DNA of 64,000 nucleotides from Mycosarcoma maydis (taxonomy: Eukaryota; Basidiomycota; Ustilaginomycetes; Ustilaginales): contig NC_026484.1 in NCBI RefSeq assembly GCF_000328475.2, positions 186,001 through 250,000 on the forward strand. The letters are read 5' to 3'. The position numbers and the translations under genes are program-made. Every line of letters begins with the position of its first letter. Within the stretch, counting starts at the first letter, position 1. Below are positions 32,115-40,826 of this stretch, in pieces. The notes below the pieces were generated by a model. That model made no database searches and had not been told where the DNA came from. It saw only the letters and a list, made by a program, of their open reading frames with translations.

Positions 32115-33245
32115 CTACTCCTTCCATCGGCCCACTTCGACCTCACAAACCGCTTCGAATCCAACCAAACTGTGCGAGCCCCTTGTGTCGAGATATGGCA
32201 GAGCGATCCACGCCTCGTAGGCCGCTCGCCTATGCTTGCTGCGCCTCTCTACCGTCTCTTGGTCACCATGTTTGCGCGTACCAGCCGACGCAGGCGGTTC
32301 GCCGGACTGAATCAGCGTCGGCACCAAAACTTGAAGGTGGTGCGTCGAGATACGATATTGTCTTGTCAGCTCCGCGGTTCGTTCGACGAAAGGTTCCAAT
32401 GGCCAGGTGGCCCACATGGGCTCTTGAAACGCAAACTCGAGCCCGTTCCTCTGCGATGCTTCGTCCAACAGTGCGCGTAGTGAGTCGCATGCGTTGGTGA
32501 GCTTGTTGAGCACTTTTGTGAGTCGATCGACAACTGTTGTTAGACCATCGTGTGCAGATTCTATGCGATCCACTGCGTCAGCTAGTCTCGTTTCCCTCCA
32601 TCCGCCCGGACCCACCATCGGATCCCATGCTTGCTTCGCATCTAATGCTAGTGCTCTCTTCTTATCTTGAACGCTTGAGTTATATGCTCCTGCAGCTCCT
32701 TTCGCCTGTCGCGTTGCACCAGATTCGGGCTCGCCGATCCTGTTCGCAGCATACACCTCTTCCCAGCCATCCACAGCTTCTTTGGCCCACTTGAGTCCGT
32801 CAAATGTCGCAATCTCTTCCCACATCCTTGCTGCTGCAACAAACGTCACCAGCAACGTACGACACTGTCGATGGTATGTAGTCTCAAAGTCCCTGCTCAA
32901 CAATCCTGTCGAATCGTACATCGAAAACGACGAGCTGCCACCAGCGCTTGCGCCAGGAGTCGGAGGCGACGTCAACCGACTCGATGGGAGAGGAGACGAG
33001 CGCGAGGAGAGCGATATGCTTCGTTTGCCTCCGCTACCGCCACCAGTATTCCCAGTACCTAGCGCTGAAGCCTTGGATGATTTTGGTGTCGAGGGCGCTT
33101 GTCGATTCGAGTTGCTGGACGAGGGTGAAGACGGTGGTGTTGAACTTGCTTTGTTCGCTTTAGCGAGCAGAGCGGCGTTCTGGCTGTTGCGACCAAACGG
33201 CGACAGCGCTGCGGCCGACGCACGGTTGTTAGCTGGCGACGGCAT
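32115..33245 (-). CDS. Helical protein of unknown function, 376 residues
   Basis: A single open frame of 376 residues with ATG at 33245. The first 110 residues are Ser/Pro/Ala-rich and disordered. The rest looks folded and mostly helical: DFETTYHRQCRTLLVTFVAAARMWEEI (about 118-144), a Trp-rich stretch with LDAKQAWDPMVGPGGW (about 202-217), and a long coiled coil RLADAVDRIESAHDGL onward (220-265). This is followed by WATWPLEPFVERTAELTRQYRI and HHLQVLVPTLIQSGE. I do not recognise the family. The layout (disordered head plus coiled coil) would fit a subunit of a trafficking or cytoskeletal complex, but this is a guess. Confidence 0.65.
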   Translation of the reverse strand: MPSPANNRASAAALSPFGRNSQNAALLAKANKASSTPPSSPSSSNSNRQAPSTPKSSKASALGTGNTGGGSGGKRSISLSSRSSPLPSSRLTSPPTPGASAGGSSSFSMYDSTGLLSRDFETTYHRQCRTLLVTFVAAARMWEEIATFDGLKWAKEAVDGWEEVYAANRIGEPESGATRQAKGAAGAYNSSVQDKKRALALDAKQAWDPMVGPGGWRETRLADAVDRIESAHDGLTTVVDRLTKVLNKLTNACDSLRALLDEASQRNGLEFAFQEPMWATWPLEPFVERTAELTRQYRISTHHLQVLVPTLIQSGEPPASAGTRKHGDQETVERRSKHRRAAYEAWIALPYLDTRGSHSLVGFEAVCEVEVGRWKE

Positions 33246-33678
33246 GGCAAAACGGCTATCTCAGCTTGATCAGCCTGCTTATGTGCGACAAAGACGAGTG
33301 ATATTGGTCTGGATGGTCGCCCTATCAGCCGTGAGCGAGCACCCGTCAAGTGGAGTGAATCACGAATGCACCAAATTTTGAGCCAAACGTCGGAAGACGG
33401 AATCCATAAAGTTACATGGAAAGTTAAGTGGCACGAAGATACACCATGCACGTGATACAAGATGAAATTGCTACGCTGTTACACCGAAAATGGGAACGTC
33501 CCCCGCATTTCTTCACGCTGCAAAATCACCCAAGCACGAAGTCTGAAAGTGCAGACCCGGTTGAACTACGAACCACGAACCGGATGCGAGCGACACAGAA
33601 TGACGAATCTTAACGCTATTCACGATTCATCCAGGCACCATCACCATCTCCACTTTGCGCAACCAGATACTTGGTAGC
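33246..33678. other. Divergent intergenic region
   Basis: A 433-bp head-to-head spacer between the orphan gene and the Pex8-like gene, with single copies of the GAATCACGAATG and TTCACGATTC words near 33357 and 33619. No gene is seen. Confidence 0.5.
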
Positions 33679-36555
33679 ATGGCGAGCTCGCATAGATCCG
33701 TGCCTGGGAGATCCAGAGCAGCAGCAGCACCATCGCCATCTTCGTCGGGTAAGCAGGCCGATGAGCCTACCTTTCTCGATCCAACCGACGATGCCACGTT
33801 TCAATCTCTGAAAAAGCTTCTATCGGCGCCCGCTTCGAGTACACAGCATCTCAGCCTACTTTCGGAGAGCACGCTGTTCGGAAGTATCACATTTTACCTG
33901 AGCAAACTCGAGCTCGACCATGTGGCCGAGTTTGCCGGCGTCATCAGCTCGAGCGGCTGCCTCTGGACGCCACCACCTCCCGCAGCCAAGCCGCCGACAG
34001 CAACGCCGCGCAGCGCATCAAACCAGGTGACTTGGACAACAGAGCCTGGATCGTCCTCGAGCGACTCGGAAAAGGCGGACATTGCCAAGACGACCACCAC
34101 TGCGTCATCCAACAGTGCCCGATCGAGTGCGTCGAGCTCCTTGAGCGGCTTCTTGATCTCGCGCTCCACCAGCGTCTCTCAAGCTGTGGCTGCTGCGCTC
34201 ACCAAGAGAGCGGATCTCATTGTTCGGTCCAAGAAGAATTCGACCGGATGGGCTTCGCGTTCAGCTCTGTCACAGTACCTCGGTGCTGTCATCCAAGGCA
34301 TCGACGATACAGAGCGAGATGCGACCCCAGAATCCTACCGAGCAGCGAGAGGGTTGCCGATCCCTCGCCTCGCCATCATTGGAGGCCTACTCAACGCTCT
34401 CTCCATCCTCAAGGACCAACGCGCGCGCACACGCAACATGTCGATCCTCGACGAGATGGCTGCGCTGCGCGCCAACCCTGTACTCGGGCTCAGTGTTCGG
34501 CAGCAACTCAGCACCATTCAAGATGAATGGATCGTGACGCTCGCCGAGATCCTGGACCACCTGCATGGACAGCCCGGCTCGTCTGCTTCGGCCACTGCCT
34601 TCCAGGCTGGCTCTGGCTCCAGTGCAAGTCGTGAGCGCGAGGACGATGTCGACGAGTGGGAGGCCGAGTTCCGAAAGCGCACTGCGTCCGTTTCAGGACC
34701 TGCTAGCATCACTTTGCTTGCCTCAAAGCAAACCCTACGTGCTGCCTTGAGCGACGTTCGCGACGTACCTCTATACATGGCCGCTCAGCTTGCACCGCTG
34801 GTGCCTGACCGCAAGATCCACGCGCTTGATCCTGTTCAGCTGACATCAGTCACTAGCGATGCCATCCTCTCGCTCTTCGAAGGGCCTCAAGGCTCGTGTT
34901 TTCTCGCCACGCTTGCTCAAGATGTTCACACGCAGAAAAGCTGTGGTGAAGATGGGATAAAGATCCTAGTCGACGCAAACGGTGCCACTGCCAACGCCCT
35001 TCAAGGCATCCTCGACTCGACTCTTTTCCCGCTGCTAGGTCCGCTGTCGAAGCTCATGTCTCGCGCTCTTGCCAAGGCAGTGACGTCGCTGACACCCGAA
35101 GAGCTCTCGGCGCTACTGCTTGGAACCGCCGATGCAGCACTCGAGCCTCGATTCGGCGAGACAGAATTCTTCCCCTTCCTCGTTCGCATGTCTCGCCTCT
35201 CTTCTCGTCTCGAGGCATCATGGCTAGCGAGTGCACTCGCCGGCGCCAATGAAGACGACATTGTCGAATCGAGCCGACAGCTCACCAAGCAGCTGTGGAC
35301 GACGTTCAAAACGCTGCTTTTCAGCTATACCATGCTGTTTGACTCGATGATGGATGCGCTCGTCGACATGTGCCCCAGTCCGACGCTTACTATCCCAGCC
35401 GCCGCGGCCGTGGCCGAGACGGATGCACTCGTCGATTCGTCGTTGACAAGTCGCAGATGGCCGTATGCATCGACGTCGAATTTACCTCCTCCGTATCTGA
35501 TCATTGTCCAGCACGTACTCGCGATCTACTCGCACCTGTATTGGATCACAAGCACCTTCGGTTCGGATGGGTTCGACATCTACCGTAAAGTGTTTTACTC
35601 TGCGTTGGATGTGATCGGTCGCGATGGCGAGGCGTGTATTCAATTGCTGGAGCTAATCGCGCCTGACCAAGTGGATGTGGTCGGCGAATTGGACGGTCTC
35701 GAGACAAACTCAGCCAAACGAAGCGCCACCACGTACTTTCTCAACGTTGCCGAGCAGCTGGTTGGCGTGCTACCGGACGAGGTGGTGGAAGAGCTCATTC
35801 TACCCATCTGTCGACCATACCTCGAAAACACGCGCTTCACCGATACATTCGAATCCGCTCACTCGGTAGTGCTGGCGCTATACTCGAACCACAAGCGATG
35901 CATCCTCAACCTGGCGCCGTTCTACGTCGAGTTGTTGATCGCCAGCTATCCGAAAAGGTTGACATCAATGCAGTTCGAGTACGCTATGTCCACCGTGGTT
36001 GCTGCAATCAGCGACAGGAGTGATTCGGTGGCTTGGTGGGTGATTACCAAGTTGGCCGATGAGATCGATCGAGAACGTCTGGCTGGGAGCGCAGCAGAGC
36101 GGACTGCAGAGGATACGATCCGCGCTGGTGGATATATCGAATCGAGCCAAGCTACCAGGCAGGATGTCGAAGAAGCTACAGCGAACTCCGCCTCTGAGCA
36201 CCCTACTGTACCCACCGTGGCTAGCGAAAACGTTGCTGCTCCCACTCAGCAGACCAACGCAGATACATATGACCGACTCACCCACCTGCAAATGTGTCTC
36301 ATCGGCTGCGTACCCAGCGTCAACCTCGTGCTGCTCCGTTCAGCGCTCGCAAAGGTGGAAGCGTACATTATGCAGTGCAAGCAACAAGAACGGTCCCTTT
36401 CACAAGCCAACGCCACACTTGACCAAAATGAAAGCACCAGTAGCAGATTGGCTCTGTGCCAAAAGACGTTTGACGCCATTCAGGCGCTCAATGCGGCGAC
36501 GAGGGAGGAAGGGCTGCGATGGTGGCTTGACCATCGCACCAAGTTTGGTGTGTAA
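33679..36555 (+). CDS. Pex8-like peroxisomal biogenesis protein
   Basis: A 958-residue protein that I assign tentatively to the Pex8 family, intraperoxisomal organisers of the importomer in fungi. The start is ATG 33679; the frame extends upstream only to non-ATG codons. The N-terminal 35 residues and 90-160 are Ser-rich, and the rest is a helical, HEAT-like array. The basis is a C-terminal block at about 700-790: EELILPICRPYLENTRFTD, then TFESAHSVVLALYSN, then LAPFYVELLIASYPKRLTS and MQFEYAMSTVVAAISDRSD. This resembles the ESAHSV...FY...FP..LS..QFR.A pattern I recall from filamentous-fungal Pex8. It ends HRTKFGV and so lacks the C-terminal SKL/AKL signal that many Pex8 proteins have. Another helical-repeat protein is the alternative. 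Confidence 0.5.
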   Translation: MASSHRSVPGRSRAAAAPSPSSSGKQADEPTFLDPTDDATFQSLKKLLSAPASSTQHLSLLSESTLFGSITFYLSKLELDHVAEFAGVISSSGCLWTPPPPAAKPPTATPRSASNQVTWTTEPGSSSSDSEKADIAKTTTTASSNSARSSASSSLSGFLISRSTSVSQAVAAALTKRADLIVRSKKNSTGWASRSALSQYLGAVIQGIDDTERDATPESYRAARGLPIPRLAIIGGLLNALSILKDQRARTRNMSILDEMAALRANPVLGLSVRQQLSTIQDEWIVTLAEILDHLHGQPGSSASATAFQAGSGSSASREREDDVDEWEAEFRKRTASVSGPASITLLASKQTLRAALSDVRDVPLYMAAQLAPLVPDRKIHALDPVQLTSVTSDAILSLFEGPQGSCFLATLAQDVHTQKSCGEDGIKILVDANGATANALQGILDSTLFPLLGPLSKLMSRALAKAVTSLTPEELSALLLGTADAALEPRFGETEFFPFLVRMSRLSSRLEASWLASALAGANEDDIVESSRQLTKQLWTTFKTLLFSYTMLFDSMMDALVDMCPSPTLTIPAAAAVAETDALVDSSLTSRRWPYASTSNLPPPYLIIVQHVLAIYSHLYWITSTFGSDGFDIYRKVFYSALDVIGRDGEACIQLLELIAPDQVDVVGELDGLETNSAKRSATTYFLNVAEQLVGVLPDEVVEELILPICRPYLENTRFTDTFESAHSVVLALYSNHKRCILNLAPFYVELLIASYPKRLTSMQFEYAMSTVVAAISDRSDSVAWWVITKLADEIDRERLAGSAAERTAEDTIRAGGYIESSQATRQDVEEATANSASEHPTVPTVASENVAAPTQQTNADTYDRLTHLQMCLIGCVPSVNLVLLRSALAKVEAYIMQCKQQERSLSQANATLDQNESTSSRLALCQKTFDAIQALNAATREEGLRWWLDHRTKFGV

Positions 36556-37727
36556 CCCAAGGTCACGTACGTCGGGGGCTCACCGTCCACACTGCCTAGG
36601 GAATGCAACCCGGCACCTCAAGGGAAAATGTAAAGTATAGTGGATTTGTACAGTTTACCACTTTACATACGCGCACCCATTTCGTTTAAGATGACTGGTC
36701 GAGAGTGTGTGTTGACGGTGACGTGTGGCTGAGCAACTCACGAGGTCTGACTCTGACTCATTAGCGACTGCTGCGCTGGCTTGAAAGTTTAGTTCAAACT
36801 CCTGGTCCTTGTCTTTGCACGTCCCCTCCACAGCTTCTGGTCCACGGCAATAGATAAGTGAGCTTACGGACGTGGGACGTGGGAGCGGGTTTGGCCCACA
36901 GGTCCACGGTCGGTTCACCGTTCACGGTTCGTTCGAAATGACGAAAAGTGGAGCGGCGGCGAATTTGTATCACGAATCACGATTCGTAATATTTCCGGCT
37001 TTCTATTTTGTCACTTCTGGACGCCGTGGGATGTACCAACATGTGTCGTTTGACATCATCGTTCTCCGATCTTGGCCATGTACGGTGAAGCATTGTACAC
37101 TGATTGGCCAACCGAGACGCCAAGGCGATGCAGGAAAGCCGAAAGATAGTGGAGGATAAAGTCATTTCCGCTTTCACAACTTATTCGTGATTGCATCAGC
37201 CACGAGCTCATTAGCCACCAGTCCACACACAGTCACGAGTTCACCTTGCTTCGACTCGTTTCCTCAGTTGCGCTCCGCTTAGACCATTAGATACACAGCT
37301 CTTCATTATGGTTGCACCACTTGGGTCTCGTTGGTGTGAAAAACAAACGTACATCTGCTGCGCGGAGGTCACATCCAACGGAGCATTGTACGCGAACACA
37401 AGCATTTGCACACGCCACAGCTCGCACTCAAAACTCACATGGCGGCGTGGTTATGTCCGCGCATCGATGCGAGTCGCAATATAGGTGTTAACCGAAGAAT
37501 CGCCGCAGGTCCCTCCGATTCGCTAGCCTTGTGACTGTTGTGTGCCCTTGTGCCGTTGCTGGCAGGTCCATGGTGACCGTTTGCCGATCCATAAGTTTCA
37601 CACCTCCACCAGATTGCAAGGGCCTTAATGAGCAGCACGGTGCAGTGGACGTATATATACCTGCGGTTTTCATCCTTGTTTGATCGGAAAACATCAACTT
37701 GGATCCAGCAACAGGCCAAAACTCACA
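36556..37727. other. Intergenic region between Pex8-like and ADH genes
   Basis: A 1.2-kb spacer between co-oriented genes, with no convincing ORF. Copies of the AATCACGATTCG word lie at 36969-36988. A TATA element is at 37651-37660. Confidence 0.5.
37651..37660 (+). promoter_or_regulatory. TATA box upstream of alcohol dehydrogenase gene
   Basis: GTATATATAC lies 68 bases before the ATG. It is a clear TATA element at a spacing that leaves room for a short leader, consistent with a regulated promoter. Confidence 0.55.
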
Positions 37728-38825
37728 ATGTCGAGTACAGATGCGCTCTTCGAAGGATGGGTAGGACACGACAAGTCGTGTATCGGCAACATGAAGTGGG
37801 AAACCTACACTCCCAAGCAATGGCGCGAAACGGACATCGAGATCAAGATTGAGTGTTGCGGCGTGTGCGCTTCGGACCTGCACACTGCGCGGTCAGGATG
37901 GGGACCGACGCGCTATCCTTGCGTTGTCGGCCATGAGATTGTCGGCACTGTCGCACGCGTGGGAAAGCAGGTTTCCGGCTTTAACATCGGCGACCGTGTC
38001 GGTGTGGGTGCTCAGTCGGACTCGTGCAAGAGTTGCGAGGCCTGCAAGAACGGCGACGAGCCTTGGTGCGAAAAGGGCATCGTAGGCACGTACAACGGCG
38101 ATTACTCGAGCACCGACGGTTCAGGCTTCTCGATGGGTGGGTACGCAAAATACTCGCGTGTGCCGGCTCACTTTGCGGTCCACATCCCGGACTCCTTACC
38201 TTCCACAGTGGCTGCCCCACTCATGTGCGGCGGCGTCACGGTCTACAACCCACTCAAGACCAACGGATGCGGGAATGAAGGCGTCAAACGAGTCGGTGTC
38301 GTAGGTATCGGCGGTCTCGGCCACTTTGCCCTCATCTTCGCTAAAGCTCTCGGAGCCGAAAAGATCGTCGCCATCTCGCACACGCATTCCAAAGAAGATC
38401 TCGCGCGCAAGCTCGGCGCTACTAATTTCATCGCTTCAGGCGACGAGGACCCCTGGTCTGCCCATAAGCGCTCGTTGGACCTGCTCATCTTGACTAACAA
38501 CAACGCTGATATGCCCATCACCGACTACCTCACCCTGGTCCGGCCTCATGGAAAAGTCGTCGCTGTGGGCGTGCCCGAGGAGCCATGCATGCCCACGCCT
38601 CTGCCCGCTTTGGCTTTTAGCGGCGTCTTCTTGGGCGGCTCGCTTATCGGTGGGCCCGCCATCATCAAGGAGATGCTTGAATTGGCCGCCAAGCAAAACT
38701 TGAAGCCCATGATTGAGCAACGTGACATGAAGGACGCCAACCAGGTGGTCAAAGATATGGATGCCGGCAAGCCTCGATTCCGATATGTGATGGTGAACAA
38801 AGACTACGAGCCTGTCAAAGCTTGA
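37728..38825 (+). CDS. Zinc-dependent alcohol dehydrogenase, cinnamyl/ADH6 type
   Basis: NADP(H)-dependent medium-chain dehydrogenase, probably reducing aliphatic or aromatic aldehydes, like yeast Adh6/Adh7 and plant cinnamyl alcohol dehydrogenase. The product is 365 residues. The catalytic zinc ligand Cys47 lies in GVCASDLH, with His69-Glu70 in GHEIVGTV. The structural zinc cysteines are 100, 103, 106 and 114 in the usual C-x2-C-x2-C-x7-C spacing. The nucleotide-binding loop is GVVGIGGLGHFALIFAKALG (about 200-220). The Met of MSSTDALFEGW is preferred, because the open frame upstream (to 37680) lies within the presumed leader after the TATA box. The C-terminus VMVNKDYEPVKA carries no targeting signal. 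Confidence 0.92.
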   Translation: MSSTDALFEGWVGHDKSCIGNMKWETYTPKQWRETDIEIKIECCGVCASDLHTARSGWGPTRYPCVVGHEIVGTVARVGKQVSGFNIGDRVGVGAQSDSCKSCEACKNGDEPWCEKGIVGTYNGDYSSTDGSGFSMGGYAKYSRVPAHFAVHIPDSLPSTVAAPLMCGGVTVYNPLKTNGCGNEGVKRVGVVGIGGLGHFALIFAKALGAEKIVAISHTHSKEDLARKLGATNFIASGDEDPWSAHKRSLDLLILTNNNADMPITDYLTLVRPHGKVVAVGVPEEPCMPTPLPALAFSGVFLGGSLIGGPAIIKEMLELAAKQNLKPMIEQRDMKDANQVVKDMDAGKPRFRYVMVNKDYEPVKA

Positions 38826-39047
38826 GCACATACTGCCATCGGTCAGTTTTCTAAACTAGCACGGTCTGCTTCAGATAGATCTCACCTTTCATCTTCACAG
38901 AAAGTCAGCGTTTGCTAACCGTTCCCACAGCAAAGAGCGGCAGGCAACCGCAAATGATGAGCCAATAACTGCCAAAAGTTTGTTGTCGAGTGGAGAGCAT
39001 AGTCCGTGATAAAAGAAAATCGATGGTAGCAATTCGTGACAAGCCGT

Positions 39048-40220
39048 CTATTTAATGTTGCCCAATCGCTGTGTGCCGGCAAAGATCTTGGTATCCAGAG
39101 TGGTAGCTTTATCGCCGATCCTCTGCAATCTCGCATTCTGGCTGTCCACTTCTTGTCCCATAGCCTTTCCGAGCTGATTGAGCCTGGAACTGAGCATACC
39201 GATCTCGTCCAGATTCTGGTCGAGTTCATCCTCTAATTCGTCATCGGACTCTGTGGCTTCAAACTGGTACCTTCCACGTTGCGCGACCTTGTTTCGCTGA
39301 GCGGCTTCTTCGGCCTTCTTGCCGGAGCCGAAGCGGTCCTGACCGAAACGACCAAAGCTAGCCTTGCCAGTTCCTGGTCCGTTCATGCTGGCGTCGAGTC
39401 TCGACTGGGCATCCGTCACGTCACGACGGACGGCTTCGCGCTCTTCCCTCTCGTCAATGTGACGAGCGATGATGCGTGCCTCTTCCGCATCGCGCTTGGC
39501 CTTCTTGTTGAACTGCATATTGGGACGGAAGATGGACCGGTTGAGTGCTACGATCTCTTTGGCGTTGTCCTCGGCTCGTGACGCGTGTGCTTTGGCGAGA
39601 TCGAGCGAGCGCTCGGTGTTGCCGATCTTTTCCGATTGATCCGACAGCTTGAACATGGTGTTGGTTGCCGTCTCTTCCGCCTCGCGCGCGATGCGCAGTG
39701 CATTGCGCGTCGACGAGATCGACTCTTGCTTGGTAAAGCGCATCTGCTGCTTGATCGCCTCCACCTCGTCATCCTCTTGATCTCGCTGCTCTTCCCGTTG
39801 CTCTACCCCGTCATACCCCGTATTGGCTGTCGATCCAACGCCTACACCAGAGCCTCGACCGTACTCAGCTTCCAAATCTCCCTCAGCTCCAACACCGCCT
39901 CTTTGGTTTTGCACGTTCCGCGACAGATTCCCCGACTTACTGCCGCCTCCACCCGCATACTGATCGTAGCCCGAACCGAAACCAGCGCTCGGTGCTCGCG
40001 CATTGGCAAAACGCTCTTGGTAGCCAGTGGTTCCACCAGGAGTACCGCCGTAATGCTGCTGCCCGTATCCGCCAGCTCCATAGCCAGCATTACCGCGATC
40101 AAAGCCGCCACCTCCACCGCCACCAGCAGCGCCGTGTCTGCCAGCAACGTTAGATTGCGGAGCTGGCGCCGAGTCGACCGCTGGAATCTTGCTGCTGTTT
40201 TTCTTTCCGAATAGGCCCAT
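39048..40220 (-). CDS. SEC9: SNAP-25-type t-SNARE Sec9
   Basis: Plasma-membrane SNARE that contributes two helices (Qb and Qc) to the exocytic SNARE complex with Sso1 and Snc1. The product is 390 residues from ATG 40220 (MGLFGKKNSSK); the frame upstream has only a GTG. A Gly/Tyr/Gln-rich N-terminal part spans about 25-135. The Qb SNARE motif lies around 150-220 (FTKQESISSTRNALRIAREAEETATNTMFKL, with the layer Gln within KLSDQSEKI). The Qc motif is at the C-terminus, about 330-390 (DQNLDEIGMLSSRLNQLGKAMGQEVDSQ). There is no transmembrane segment, as expected. The basic stretch FNKKAKRDAEEAR follows the Qb helix, as in yeast Sec9. Confidence 0.93.
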   Translation of the reverse strand: MGLFGKKNSSKIPAVDSAPAPQSNVAGRHGAAGGGGGGGFDRGNAGYGAGGYGQQHYGGTPGGTTGYQERFANARAPSAGFGSGYDQYAGGGGSKSGNLSRNVQNQRGGVGAEGDLEAEYGRGSGVGVGSTANTGYDGVEQREEQRDQEDDEVEAIKQQMRFTKQESISSTRNALRIAREAEETATNTMFKLSDQSEKIGNTERSLDLAKAHASRAEDNAKEIVALNRSIFRPNMQFNKKAKRDAEEARIIARHIDEREEREAVRRDVTDAQSRLDASMNGPGTGKASFGRFGQDRFGSGKKAEEAAQRNKVAQRGRYQFEATESDDELEDELDQNLDEIGMLSSRLNQLGKAMGQEVDSQNARLQRIGDKATTLDTKIFAGTQRLGNIK

Positions 40221-40826
40221 CTTGATCACTTGACAGAGCGAGAGCGAATGTGATGCGTGTCTATGAGATAGCTGAAGGACAAAGAAAGCTTCACGCTTGC
40301 ATTGCGTCTATAGGGTCCCCCCATGCAACGTACAGCGCATGCGCTTGGCGTGTGCACAGCCAGCTCACTCGTGACTCTTCAAAAACCACGAATCACGGGG
40401 CGGTGTCGAAGCAACGTAACACTATTTAAAAAATCTCGTGTCTTGCTACACACTCACGACTCGCCACTCCCGTGCCTCTCATCATTCACGATTCACGATT
40501 CAGGCTTGTGATTCGTGATTGAAGTCGCTCCACTTCAGTATCTGTGGCTGCGTCACAGGCAACTTGAACTCAATGGCTCGACATGGCATTCCAACCAAAT
40601 CGAATAGGCCAAAGTGTCCCTCGGTCAAGCGCAACCGATGACGATAAGGAACGTGGTTGCATTCGAAGAGGCGCGGGTATCATGCACATAAACGCTAACT
40701 GAACGACGACGATGTGAAACGAGACGAGAGAAAAGTAACGATACGAATGCAAAGAGCGTGACAGGGCTAGACAGATATCTACGACCAACAGATAGCAGAT
40801 TAGGGTGGAAATTAGTGACTCGTAAA
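40221..40826. other. Intergenic region between SEC9 and BYR4-like gene
   Basis: A 606-bp spacer upstream of SEC9, with copies of the word at 40388-40397 and a dense cluster at 40484-40521 (direct and inverted). The related ACTCACGACTCG form lies at 40451-40462. No gene is seen. Confidence 0.6.

Noticed and set aside
36655..36918. Minus-strand 87-residue ORF with four cysteines
   Set aside because: No signal peptide, no splice support and no recognisable pattern; probably chance.
38823..38915. Read-through of the alcohol dehydrogenase stop giving FSKLAR, suggesting a cryptic peroxisomal signal as known for some smut enzymes
   Set aside because: The SKL is internal, the extension ends in SVC, and the stop context is TGA followed by GCA rather than the leaky CTA.
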